64,000 nucleotides of DNA from NCBI RefSeq assembly GCF_030936135.1, contig NC_082603.1:25324880-25388879 (forward strand). Direction: 5' to 3'. Both the position numbers and the translations under genes were made by a program. Position 1 is the stretch's first letter. Each line of letters begins with the position of its first letter. Shown here one piece after another: positions 13,101 to 28,960 of this stretch. The notes under the pieces were generated by a model. The model saw only the letters and a list, made by a program, of their open reading frames with translations. It ran no database searches and had not been told where the DNA came from. This DNA is from Gavia stellata (lineage: Eukaryota; Chordata; Aves; Gaviiformes; Gaviidae).

Positions 13101-15604
13101 TGTCCTGCTGGCTTTTTCAAGGTGGGGAAACAGAGTATGCAATACGCACACAGTATAGAAAGATGATCTTGTGCACAAAACCATGAGAGACTTGGGACAG
13201 ATGTCCAGTTTCCAGGATTGTTGCGAATTTCTTTAATGTAAATTACTGCATCTCTTTAAACTTCAGTTCTCAGCCACACAGTTGTGAAGACAAACTGGTC
13301 AATGGTGTTAGCTATTCAGACATCAGAATTGAACATTTAAATAAAAACAAACAAAAACACCCCACCACATAAGTCAATTAAAGAACTACTGGTAAAGAAC
13401 AAGCCAGACTGACACCCAAGCGTACAAACCCAAAAAGTGGAACTTATGGGACCAAGTTCTCTGTTGTTCATTACTTCTCAAGCAGGTGCCTTTAGGAATC
13501 AAGTTTAGCATGATATCTTTATTGTGTGAAGGATCCAAGAACAGGATACATTCAGACTTGTAATGAATATAAAAAAGCCTAATGAAGCTGCTACCTTGTC
13601 AATCAGGTGTAGGCTGAGACAGCCAAAAATAACACAAAGAGTTCCAGTAGAGCAAAGAGCATGCATCTACTATATCAACTCTTGAAGTAAAGATGTCAAA
13701 AAAATCCTCTGTGTGTGGAGTGGGCAAACAGCAAACAAAAACTTGAACAGGCTTCCTTTGCTCCCATGAATATCTGACCCACCAGGAAAGAGACAGGAGT
13801 CAGCTGCTTGTTACTGTGAACCAAGACAGTCAGGCTTACCTGCACCCAAAAATGCCAGCACCAGAAAGTGATAAAACAACAATGCAAACTACCTTCCCTC
13901 AGCCCTTACAGGCTTTGCACGTATGTATTTTCATGCTACTACCGAACGCAATTCTGTAAAACTAATCTTGACATCTAATCTTTAAAGTATCAAGCTTCAT
14001 TAACCAAGGTACAACACAGCAAAAAGGCCTGCAACTGCAGGCACAGCAAGCAGCAATCCTGCGCTGGTGTAACTCCCTCAGTCAAATGACAGACAAGGCA
14101 GAAAGTCATGAGATTTTTATGTTTTGGAGCGGTTCAACATTCATGCACATCTCAGGATTTGTGATCAGCAGTTCAGCTAGCTTTAGACACATTTCTTATG
14201 GTGCATTTATAATCTTGGCTTTACTCCATGTCACTTGCATTGCACACAGGCAAGTTGTCTATACCATGCCATGTTACCTCATTTTTATTGAGCATACTTG
14301 CTCTTCTGTCTGTGGGCAATTAACTCAATTTGCAACAAATAAAAGTTTCAGCAACCAGTTTAAACTCCTCATCAGACTTTTGGCATGAGTTGCAAAAAGC
14401 CTGCCAGCAAACTATGGCCACAAGCAGCAGTTGTTTTCACCAGGGCATTCTTCAGTGAGATCCTTCTCCTGCTATACTGTAGACATACCCAACATACTGC
14501 AGCTTTTCAGCTACCTCTACTATGTAGTTCTTTCTCTCACCTGTATCACACAGGAGACGGTATACCCTGTAAGAGGTGTACTGGTGGTATGCATTTACTA
14601 GAGGAATGACTCCAAAATATACAGTGCAGCAATCTGCTCAAGAACTTAGTATAGGCTTATTTCAAATAAGAGACCACTTTGTCCTCTCTGGCCAGACAAG
14701 CAAGACATGGAATAAAGAGGGCAGAAGCAGTTGCTGCCATTCATACACAGGCAGCTGACTGAAGAAAAGCTGTGTGTTTTTCAATACTACCTCACATTTT
14801 CTCTAAGCCTTTTTTCTGAAAAATAAACAGAAGATCAACACTGTGCTTCTGAGGACACAGTCTATTTTCTTACCCCCACGCAGTTTACCATTGTCTCCCA
14901 GGCCTCCCCCTAAGCAAACTCGCCTGGATTATCAAAAAGAGGGACACACAGACAGCCAGACTGATCGCTCTGATCAGGCAATAAAACTGTAAGGCAAGGG
15001 TCACAATTTGCAGTGCAGAGGTATTTCCTTACTGCATGCACATATTTAAAAAATACTGCCAAACTGAGTTATGACAGAGTGTGATTCTCCACGATGGAAA
15101 CGTACAGTTAAGTTAAACTGATTTTGTTGATTTTGCTTTTCCTTTTTATATCTTCTCTTCGCCCTCTAAATTATTCTAGTCTGTGCACTAATCCCTTGCA
15201 GAATCTCTCTTCTTGTGCCACGCAGACACCCATATTTGCCTAGAAAGTTACATCTTGTCTCAACTGGAATCTCTCTCTTGGGAGCACACAGCCTGTTATA
15301 CTACAGTTTATTACCTTCAAAAAGAGCCTAAAGACAAAAAGGCACCTCAGGACTTAAACGGTTCATTGATGTTCTTTTGAAGCCTTTATTTAAACAGCCA
15401 ATTTGGCTAAGATGGCCTAAACAGACAGCGAACAAATCAGATTAAGAGTATGACAACGACAAAAACAAAACTCCATCCCAGATCACGGTAAGAGCTCGGA
15501 GCAGCATTTCTGCCTTACATGGGAGTGTTTTAATTGTGCAGCTGGAAATTAAAATTCTATAAACTGGCATTTTTCTTAGAACAGCAGCCCTTTATCACAT
15601 TTGG

Positions 15605-15732
15605 GCACTGTTTATTGAAGAGCTTACCATATGACCAAGCCAGCAAAAGCACAGCAAAAGCAGAAAACTGAAGCACAGAGCAAGTCACTTGCCTAACGGT
15701 GCAGACAAGCCTATGGCAGGGCCAAGAACTGA
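15605..15732 (+). repeat. MIR-like SINE remnant
   Basis: The segment TTTATTGAAGAGCTTACCAT near 15611 matches the MIR 5' region (TTTATTGAGCGCTTACTATG), and AACTGAAGCACAGAG at 15666-15680 followed by AAGTCACTTGCC matches the MIR core (AACTGAGGCACAGAG ... AAGTGACTTGCC). The tail resembles the MIR 'tggcagagccaggattcgaa' part. The middle is missing relative to a full MIR. The match is from memory of the consensus. Confidence 0.6.
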
Positions 15733-16142
15733 AGAGAAGCTTCCTTACATAGCAGCGTATTGCTTAAGCTAAGAGGACAATGAACATTTGTGCAGACTAC
15801 TTCCCTAGGCACTATGTGGACAACAGCTATCACACATCATATCAAAAATTGTATGAACAAATACAACCTTTTAATTAACCTGCCAGAAAGCTAACATGAC
15901 TAAGAATCAGCCAGTGTCCAGCCTGGATCTGCTCCAGCCTTCCTAGCTGTCAATTCTAGTCATTTAGAGTCTTTGTTTGAGTTCCCCCATGAGGTGACCT
16001 TCACAAAATTCAGCTCTTCTGAAGATCAGGAAATTCAGTTACAAGCAATATTATTACATGAGACAGCTCTTAAAGCACAATGAAAAAAAATATTATTATA
16101 AACAAATGTCTTCCAGGCAAGTTCAATAAAAGACAGTAATAC

Positions 16143-19780
<3,638 letters not shown>

Positions 19781-19945
19781 GTGCACACCATGCTCTCCGC
19801 CCCGCAGCACCCCGTGCCGGTGCAGCACCCAGCAGGCAGTGCCATGCTGGTCCCCCAGTTGCAGCACTGGCCAAACATGCTCCAGTCCCAGCCCTCGAGA
19901 AGCACGGACACAAACAGGACCTGGGGCAGGATCCGGCCCTGCAGT

Positions 19946-19951
19946 TTTATT
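19946..19951 (-). terminator. Polyadenylation signal of HECTD3-A
   Basis: There is an AATAAA on the minus strand about 55 bases after the TGA stop, so copy A has its own short 3' UTR and a usable 3' end. Confidence 0.75.
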
Positions 19952-20006
19952 GCATCCAGTGTCCCTGGGGTGGGCAGCTCCCATGGCATGGGGCGCCTGG
20001 GGGGCC

Positions 20007-23000
20007 TCACTCATCCCAGGGGTTCTTGTCAGTGTCGATGGACATGCAGTTGTACACAGCGTACCGCAGCAGCTCCTCACAGGCCTTGGCCCTGGGTGGG
20101 GAGGAACACTGGGTCACAGCCATGACGAGCACCGAGAGCCCCACACTTCCCTCCCCACACCTGCCCGGATGTCCCCTGGGGCAGGACCTGGGGAGCCTGG
20201 GAGAGGACCCCAATGCCAGTCCCAGGGAGCGGGGAATGTCCCCATCCCCTGTCCCCAGCTTGACTCACGAGGAATAGTTGGGCAAGAAGAAGCTGCAGGA
20301 GCACGTGGAGGCCTGTGGCATCAGGTCCAGTGCGTTCAAGCTTGGGAGAAAGGAGAGAGAGTCAGGCCCGGGCACAGCACAGGGACCCCAGCCCAGCGCA
20401 GGGACCCCAGCCCAGGCAGGACCGACTCACTTTTCCCTTTCTGGGTAGACAGCGATCTGAACTGGGAGGCGGCTCCGGCCAGTGACAAACTTAAGGAAGC
20501 GGCTGAGATCCTCTGAGGGGAAGGACAGGGCTCAGGTCTCAGGGACAAGGACAGGACCATCCCAGTCACTGCTGTCGTGGCAGGGTCTGCCCTTGCAGAA
20601 GTATCCCAGGAGCACAGGGCAAAGCTAAGGGTTGCTCTCAGCATCCCAGTAAGGGCCAGGCGGGATGACTCCAACCGACTCCCAGGGCAATGGGTGCCCC
20701 GTCCCCTGGCCCACCCCACTGCATGTGAAGAGCGGGGGAAGGCTTGGGGTCACTCACCACTGGTGAAGTTGTTGAGTGCTTCCAAGAAGTTCTGGATACG
20801 GATGTCGCCAGAGGGAAAGTCCTCAAATGTGACTGCGACAAGGAACATGCAACAGCTTCGTTTGAAACTCCCAGCAAAGCAAATTAACACGCAACATGTC
20901 CATCCTGCCCTTCTGTGAGAGCCCAGAGCAGAGGCAGGAGAGGAGGAGACCCTCTGCTCTCAGTGAGCCCCCAGCACCCCAAGCGGGGCTGGAACCCTGC
21001 ACAAAGGCAGGCAGAGAACTGTGGGTCCCAGTCTGCAGGGTGGCCGTTCACCTCTGCTCACAGTTGCCAAGGTCCAGAGGGACCAGAGTGGGGACTGGTA
21101 GGGTTGGCAGCTAAACCTGAAGCATCCCAGCCCTATCCAGGATCCCTCTGGCTCATCCTCCCCGAGGCTCCCTGACACCCCACAACCAGGGACTCAGCAT
21201 GGGGCAGGATGCATGCGCAGGATGAGCATTGTTGAAGGGAGCCCCTGCCCACGCAGGGGGCTGGGAGCACCTGTGGGATGGCCCTGGCACTTACTGAACC
21301 TCTGCAGTTCGGCCACTGTGATCTCGGGGTCCCCGCAGACCTTCCTCTCCAGCTGCTGCCAGGTGAGCAGGTCCAGCACAGGCTGGGGCACCACACGGAG
21401 CAGCCCAGCACGCATGGCTGCGATCTTCAGGGGGGACAGGGGGGGTTCCATGTCACTGTGACAGGTCTGAGCCCAGGGCAGCCAGCCAGGGCACTGGGGG
21501 CAGGGACCACAGGACCCCAGAGTTGGTCCTGGGGTCTCATGGGCATCCTGGGTATGGGATGCATGGAGGAACCGCCCAGCTGGAGCTGGTTTTGGGGACA
21601 CGTTTTCGTAGCCACCAACCCCACAGGTACAGGAGGGCTTGCCACAGGGGCAGGGTGCCCTTGGAGCCACTCCAGTTACCTGCTCCTTGCTCTCCTCCAG
21701 CCGAGCCTTCTGCACCCGGCGGATGAACTCCTTGCGGTCCTCATAGCGCACCACAGTGCTGCTGCCATTGGGGATCAGCTCCACCACACGCTGGTCACTC
21801 CGCACCATTGTGTAGGTCAGCTCTCTGCCGAACATGAACTCGAAGTCTTCCCTGTCCACCCCCTCCAGCACCTGCAGCAGCTTCACCTGCAATCCCAACA
21901 GGCAAAAGCCATCAAGGCAGAGCCGGAGCAGCCACAGAAGCATATGGCACTGCCCTGCCAGTCCCCAGCCCCACTCACCAGCTCCGAGTCCACGGCGGCA
22001 AAGTCTTTGCTCCAGCTGACCTCCTCCCCTACCAGCTGCTTCCACACCAGTGCTGGCAGAGCCAGAATCTGCCAGAGGGAGCAGAAATGTACGTCCTTCC
22101 CATGTCCCTCCTTCACCCCTCGCCAGCCGGGGAGGCTCTGCTGTGCTCACCAGAAACTCTTTGCTCCGCAGGGCTGCTCCCATCAGCTGCCCAATCCACT
22201 CGTACTTGGGGAAGTCCTTGCAGGAGGGGTTGGGGACGTACATGTCCCTGCTGTCGCTGCTGCTGTTACCCTGTGGGAGAGAGGCTTAGGACCCGCGGAC
22301 ACAGATGCGACCAGCCCAGCCTGCAGCCTCCCTCTCCATCACCTCTCCGCCTGCCTCTCCTGCCCTTTAGAACCTTCCAGGAGATCTCAACCACCCGGGA
22401 ACAAGCACAGCCCCCACGACCAATAACCCTGCAAGCATTAAGACAGGACTAACACCCCAAAATATTGCAACTGAGGGACAAGCCCCTAGGCTCTTCTGGA
22501 TTTCCCCCTGGGGCCAGGACAGGCGGACAGCAGGGTGCCAAACCTGGTTGGAGGTGCGCACGAAGAAGGGCAGGGGCACAGGGACATCGCCCGAGCTGGG
22601 ACACAGCTCCTCTGACACGTCTGACAGGCTGTCCCGAAAACCACCACCTGCAATGGGGGTGGAGGCTGATTAGTGCCTGACACACTGGGGCCAGACACTG
22701 AGCTGCAGGATCTGGCCAAGCCACCCCCACTCCATGGGGCAGGGGCAGCGCTGGAGGCGTAGGGGAGATGCAGGGACCACCCCATGTGTGCAGAGCGGGG
22801 CTGCCTCCCACAGAGCAACGGGGACAGCGTGGGCACCCTGCCTCAGTGGGCGACCCACCGAGCTGCCCCCCAGCATGAGAAAGCCCACGGGAGAGCCCCA
22901 GGTGGGAGGGGAGAGCTCTCACCATTGTCGACGATGCCCTCCATGATGAACTCGCACTCCCACCACTGGCTGTAGCTCAGGGGCCACCTGTGGGGAAGAA

Positions 23001-26000
23001 ACAGCCCCATGCACCCCCCTCCTCCAAGAGAGCCATCAGCACCTGGCATCCCCCCCACACCCTGCTCCGGGGAGGTGACACCGCACAAATGTGACGTGAA
23101 GACCTACCTGTAGTCTAGGGGCTGATTGTTCTTGGAAGATCTGAGGCCTTTGTACAGCTGGAGAGGAGCAGAACGGAAAGGGGATGAGACACAGTGGGGG
23201 CAAGTGATGCTGCGTTGGCAGGTACCCAGCATGGGGCATGGCATTGCCGTACCTGCGTGAAGACGGTGTTCCTGCAGCTGGGATCCAGCGCGGGGTTGAC
23301 ACGGTGCTCCCGGGCCAGATGCCGGTTGATGTACAGCTTTGGCAGGGTGTGAGGGGGGGTGGTCTCCGAGGACTGGAGACAGTGGGTGATGAGGGCTGCG
23401 CTCTGCTTGGACAGCAGCAGGAACGGCTTCATGCTCTATCAGGGGATGAGCAGGGATGCTTAGAGGCTTGATCCTGCTGCCATGTGCCCTCTTTCCCCCT
23501 CCCCGAGCACAGCCCCCCCCCAGTGTCACAGGGGATGCTCAGCTCCCCCATCCCTCCGGCAATGCCCAGCACAGCAGCTCTCAGTATGAGCCCTGGGCTG
23601 GTCTGTCCCCATCGGATCAAGGGGAACACGCCATAGCCTGTGGGGAAAACAGCAGAGCCCGTGACGAGATGCTCCTACCAGAACCATCCCAGGGGAGCCT
23701 GGCAAATGCTCACCCTGAGTGCATTGAAGGTGCCAATGCTGTCCTCGGAGAGGGGGATCAGGTAATGCAGGACACTGTCGAGGAGCTGGACGAACCTGGA
23801 GACCGGAGAGGAGCAGCATGAGGATGCAAGGGGGTTGGCGGACGTGTGGAGCCTGATACACCCGTGGCGTCTCACTGCGGACAGCCCCAGGCATGCACCA
23901 AGCCCGGGCGCCACGCTCCCTGCACGTGGGTCTCCTCCAGGCCATGGAGGGACCCTGGCACACCAAGGGGAGCACCCAATGGGCACCCTCTAGCCACGTG
24001 CTTTATTCTGTACTCCCCAAGAAAAATCTGCAAAGGAGGGCAGCCCAGCCCACGCTGCAGCACTGCAGCTGACTCGCTGCAGAGGGTCTCTTCATGGGGC
24101 CAGTGCCGACCCCAACCTGGGGCTGCCCTGCAGGCAGTGGGGTGGGAGACTCCACATTGCAGGTTTCCCTTGCCCTGTGCTGGCACCGTGCTCCCCAGGC
24201 ACTGGAAGCAGCCATGTTCGGATGGGGAGCAGCAAGCCAAAGTCCCTGCTGCACATGGGAAAGGAGGTGGCAGACTTTAAGCGAGACATGTGCAACCCCC
24301 TGCTAGAGGCCAGGGCACAGTCCTTGGGGCCCTGCCTTGCTGCAGAGACAGTGCCATCCCAGTGCCATACCTCTGAATGAGCGTGGCCCGCCGGTACAGC
24401 ACGTCAGCATCCACCCCTTCCAGGAGAGGGTAGCGCACAAGCCGGGCTGGCTGGAACATGTCGGCATTGAGGATCAGGTCCCACTCCCAGAAGGACTTGA
24501 TCTTAATCCCTCGCAGGCGGACATTGTACCCTTGGTCTGCCAAGAAAGGACAGCGATGCTGTATGTGCAGCTACAGCTGTGTAACCGGCATGGCTCAGAT
24601 GCTGCAACTGGGGGCAAGAAGTCCCCAGTGCCTACAGCATCCCAAATGAAGCTCATTCCCCAGCTTTTCCTCCAACAGACCCCAAAAAGCAACCAGTGCA
24701 GCAGGAAGAGCCACAGGTGCTGGGACCAGCTGCAGGTTTAGGGCCGGGCTGGGCTGGCAGCCCCAGTCCCAGCAGCGCAGGCTCACCCCGGCACTCCAGG
24801 ATGCGGATCTCCAGCACCGGCAGGTGGGTCTTCATGTCACGGAGGATGCAGATGTCCTGGAAGCTGTTCCTGCACACAGCACGGAGGGAGATAGCAGAGC
24901 TGCAAGGCGGCCAGCAAGGCACGGGCCACTCTGACTGCCCAGCCAAGGATGCGCTGCTACCCGTGGCTAAAGTTCCTCCGCCTCACTGGGGCTGCGGCAG
25001 GAGGGGACCAAGCGAAAAGAAGAGGCTGTCAGAGGCACAGAGACATCCTGAAGAAGGTGGAAGCCACATGCAAAGAGCCAGAAAAGAGCATAAATTCAAA
25101 GCAGAACAGAAAGGCGAGATGGCCGAGAGCATGATGCAGTTCCCGGGGGGTCCTGGTGCATCTTGCATTGGCACAACCATCCTTCAAGCCGAGCTGGTCA
25201 CACAAGGATGATGTGTTTTGAAGGGAACAGGGATTTGTGGAGATGAGTGATGTGGTAAGTGATTCACTTGTATTTCCAAAGCCTTTGGCAAAGTCCTGTC
25301 AAAGACATATAGGCGTGTGGGGAAAAACTACTGCCACTGCCCAGATGCAGCGAGGAGTTGGCTCCTAACACCAGGGAAGAGACCTCGGCGGTCTCATGGA
25401 TGCTTCTTCAAAGACAAATCTCACTACTCAGCCAAAAAAAGGCAAACAGGCAAGTTCTGGGGAAGGAGGAGGAGATCTTCGCACCCCTGTGTAAACCCCC
25501 GCCTGCCTCGAGAAGGGTGCTGCAGAGCCAGAGGGAAGAGGGAGAGGTGAAGCACTACAGGACTTCTCGGCTACAGCACGGCAGAGGTGCTCAGAAAGGA
25601 GACGGTAGCGGCACGTGTCCCCAGAGGCAAGGAGGAGGAGGAGGAAAGACCCCCAAAGTCACTAAGCAGGAGGAAGCATGCTGCAGTCTAGCTGCCGCAG
25701 CACGAATGAGGAGCAGGAGCGGAGACGAAGGCGCTCAGCTGACACATGGAGGCGGGGGGCCACCACGCTTGCGGGGACAGATGTAACCTGCATCCAGGGA
25801 CCCGCAGAGAGCCACCGTCACTGGCGGGTCACTCAGGACTGACCCCAGCCCTTTCCATAGCATCTGCTCGGGATGCAGAGACAGCCTGGGTGTTTGGTTC
25901 AAGCTGGACCCAGGCTGCTCCTTGCTCATTACTCACTCCTTAATAAGGACTGTTCTCAGGTGCTGCAGCCTGTTCGGAGCCCCGCCATACACGGCCACCC

Positions 26001-28578
26001 GCCTGGGGATGTAGGAGCTGTCCTGACCGTCCAGCATCAGCCACAGCTTCCTGGGGATGAGAAGAGCAATGGACAGCGTTGTCCTCCCCTCCTGAGCTGC
26101 CTGGGCATGGAGATGCCCTTGGACATGTTCCAGGGCTGAGGGCAAGGCTATGTCCTCCTGGGGTGCATCTGGGAGCAGCTGTCCCCCACCTCAACCCAGA
26201 GCCCCCAGCTGCAGCCCGGGGAAAGCTGCTTTCAAGAGGAAGATGGTGTTTTGCCCCACACCCTGCCTGTCCCTGGCACAGCTGCCAGTGAGGGGGGGCA
26301 CCCTGAGGTCTCACTTGACAATGGTGCCTTTCTTCATGTTAAGCCGCACCCAGTGCTGCCCTGGAGGCCCGTTGCTCTCCCAGAAGGTGTATGTCTGGTT
26401 GTCGGTCAGATGAGCCGCGCTGCAGTCCTCCTGCAAGAGTACAGCGAGTGGAGGGAGGGAGCTGAGCATCCTTGGTCACACCATGGCCACCCCTGGGCCA
26501 GAGGATGTCAGGGCCAGGCCAACCCCTCGGTTCGCTGGGCTGCAGGTGGATGGTGGTTCCCGCACAGAGCAAGCTGGGCATGGCCATGGACCCCTTACAG
26601 CACCCTAGAGACAAAATGGAGTTTTGCTCCAGATGCCCAACTCCTCGCAGCCTCGCTAGAGCAGCAAAACCTCACCACCATCCCCTGCCCCTCTCAGAGG
26701 GGACAGCCACTGCCAGCTGCTCCTCCCCGCAGCTGCGGTGATGCTCGTGTGTTTCACACCAATTTTAAGCCGTGGAGGAGCCCTGCGACGCACCGCCTGC
26801 GAGGAGACCTCGACACTGCTGAGGTGCTCCTTGGTGCAGTCCCTGCGCTGCAGCTCCCTCTCGCTGTGATTGTACAGGAAGCGCCCCAGCTCCATGTCGT
26901 GCTCGTAGCTCCAGCCCGGGGGCACGGACCTGCGGGGGGACTCCGTGTTAACAGGACAGGGAGACCAGGCTGCGCCCCAAACATGCCCACCAGCACTATT
27001 CAGGTGCCCCAGCTCAGACCGGCTGCAGCATCTCATGGTCACCGCATTGGGATGGTGCCAGGCAGCTGTCCCCGCTGCAGGCAGATGGCACAGCCGTATC
27101 TCACCACCACCACGACAGGTGTTTATGGCCACCCCACCCCAGTGGGAACAGCACCACACGGTCACTCTGATGCTCTGTGGAGCAAAGGCCATCTTCGCTT
27201 GAGCAGTGTCAAATGGCATCAACGTAAAAGGCATCTCATGGCACCCATCCTCCTCACTCCCAACCCTGAAGCCAGTCCTGACCCCACAGGCATATCCAGG
27301 TCCTGGCTGGCCACCCCTTGGGGTGCTGCAATACACTCTAGGAGATGCACTTGTACCGAAACTTCTGCACCGCAGCCTCATCTTGCTCTATGAATCTGGG
27401 CTTCTCTCCGAGGCGCACGGAGTACGTCAGGTCCACCACTTGTTCCCAGCTGAAGCAGCACCAGCAGAGAAGTCACACAAGGGAAAAGATGGGTCAGTAC
27501 TCAGCATGCCCAAGTGTTACTGCCTTAGCTGGGAGTGGGAGGCAGCAGAGGTGATGGCACCCAGGGGCTGCAGGAACCGCTGTGAGCAGGATGAGAGCAT
27601 CCCTGCAGCCGGGTGCAGGCTGGGACAGAGCAGGGGAATCCAGCCCTGCACATGGCCTTCTGTCATGAAAATAAACTATGAGCTCTCTCATCACTGCATT
27701 ACCTCTGTAACATCGCTCAGCCCAAACCCAAGTGCCTCAGAAACCCCCTGGCATGTTTTTTATCCTGTGCAGGTGCTGCCACAAGCAAACAGGATTAGCC
27801 TGGATTAGAGGGGGCACCCTCCTGCCTGCAGGTGGCTCCGCAGGGAAGTGTCCCACCTGCGCTGGAGGGAGTGAGGGGGGCTGTGCTGCACGTGCCCAGG
27901 GGATTTGGGATGGTTGAGTCGCATGTGCTCTGTGGGTACCAGCCACACGCGCCTCCAGCTCCCACAGCCCGGTCCCTGTCTGGGGTGCAGCAGGCTGGGA
28001 CCATACCTGACCGCGGGTTTATAATCAACCCCGAGTGTTTGGTGCTGCCACTGGATCTTCTCTACGGACTCAACCGGCACCAACTTATCTCCTCCTTCTC
28101 CAAACCTCTGCGCCAGGAGCCAGCCCTCAGCCAGCTCATGGCTGCTCGTGTACTCCTCCAGCTGCTCCTGAAAGCACATCCCGGCTTGTCACCACCGCCG
28201 GGACCCGACGGGCGGCTCCCAACTGCACGGCGGGGCACGTCCCGCCGTTACCTTGCTGAGCTTGACCCAGAGCCCGGCGCCGTTGCAGTACTCCTCGCCG
28301 GTGGCGCGGAGGCAGCCGCCCTTCCGCACCTCGATGGTGGCCCGCGCCGCCCGCTTGCCGCCCCGCGCCGGCCCCGGGCTGTCCCAGACGCTGAGCAGGC
28401 TGCGGGCGGCGGCGGCGGCGGCGGCGGCGGGGTCCTTGCAGATCTTGTACTGCACCTCCCGCGGCACGTAGCAGAGCGCGGCGGGCAGCGCCCGGGCGCG
28501 GCGGAAGCACTCGCTGCACTGCAGCAGGAACCGCAGCCGGCCCAGCACCTGGTGCGGCGCCTCCCCGCCCGCACGCAT
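20007..28578 (-). CDS. HECTD3-like E3 ubiquitin ligase, diverged tandem copy (copy A), complete
   Basis: Twenty-one coding exons splice to an open 846-codon frame: 28252-28578, 28007-28167, 27357-27449, 26794-26929, 26315-26430, 25937-26050, 24787-24869, 24371-24536, 23714-23795, 23253-23435, 23108-23157, 22923-22987, 22544-22647, 22151-22270, 21979-22068, 21680-21886, 21295-21424, 20758-20832, 20431-20512, 20269-20340, 20007-20091. All junctions are GT-AG. Exon lengths equal those of copy B except exon 1 (one alanine codon fewer) and exon 11 (one codon fewer). It has the HECTD3 plan: N-terminal region, DOC/APC10-like domain (about 205-383) and HECT domain (about 496-842). The catalytic cysteine is kept at C808 in [12 protein letters not shown], and the tail reads TDKNPWDE. 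The DOC exons diverge most from copy B (exon 4: 17 of 45 residues identical), whereas exon 1 is essentially identical. No stop or frameshift was found, so it looks functional. Substrates are unknown. It is a HECTD3 paralogue in its own right, so I give no symbol. Confidence 0.92.
21675..21823 (-). repeat. Second high-identity patch, exon 16 of HECTD3-A
   Basis: About 149 bases match 35007-35155 of copy B with roughly nine differences by eye (about 94%). They encode [20 protein letters not shown] and the end of the exon, plus the first donor bases. The 5' part of the same exon is much less alike. Strong constraint is an alternative to conversion. Confidence 0.7.
24870..25936 (-). other. HECTD3-A intron 6
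   Basis: This 1.07-kb intron is the longest in copy A; the matching intron in copy B is only 411 bp. It is purine-rich on the plus strand around 25500-25640. I see no exon or named repeat. Confidence 0.75.
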
Positions 28579-28594
28579 CGCGTACCGGGTACCG
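28243..28594 (-). repeat. Exon-1 homology tract, HECTD3-A copy
   Basis: These 352 bases match 43097-43451 at every base except for one GCG triplet in the polyalanine run. The tract starts 9 bases inside intron 1 and ends 16 bases upstream of the ATG. Immediately outside, the copies are unrelated, and the neighbouring exon 2 sequences are clearly diverged. Confidence 0.93.
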
Positions 28595-28960
28595 GCTCCG
28601 TCCACCGCGCCGCCCCGGCGGTGCCCGCCCCGAGCCGGCCCCGGCGCTGTGCCCCCGGCGGTGCCCGTCCCGGTGTGCCCGCGGTGCCGGTTCGCCTCCG
28701 GCGGTGCCGCCGTGCCCGCCTCCGGCCGCGCCCGGCCCGGCCCTCCGGGGCCGCCCCGCTGCGGGCAGCCCCAGCTCCTGGGCTACCGCCTCCTCCCCGG
28801 GCCGGCGCCGCTCCGGCACTCCCCAGCCCTTCTTCACCCCTCCCGGGCCACAGTCCCCCCGCTCCCCAGCGGGGTGCTGGGTGTGGGGCCGCCGGGTGTG
28901 GGGCCGCCGTCATCCCCGCTTTGCTAAGACGCGACCCCCCCGGTCGCTCGGTCCCCGGCA
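28579..28960. promoter_or_regulatory. CpG-island region upstream of HECTD3-A
   Basis: This very GC- and CpG-rich sequence continues upstream from exon 1 of copy A. It shares no visible similarity with the HECTD3-B/UROD promoter and lacks the CAAGATGGCGGC motifs found there. A TSS cannot be placed. Confidence 0.6.

Larger units (their letters stand above)
1..16142 (-). other. EIF2B3 intron 3, 5' part (open at the left edge)
   Basis: This is AT-rich intronic sequence with no exon I can recognise. Open frames here are short and unlike eIF2B gamma or any other family I know. It holds a MIR-like SINE remnant (about 15605-15732), two hairpin-forming inverted repeats (3261-3298 and 10122-10148), and several poly(A)/poly(T) runs (for example near 7787, 9306 and 9470). 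Confidence 0.7.

Noticed and set aside
28248-28913. Arginine/alanine-rich frames across the copy A CpG island.
   Set aside because: They are composition-driven shadow frames of exon 1 and its promoter.
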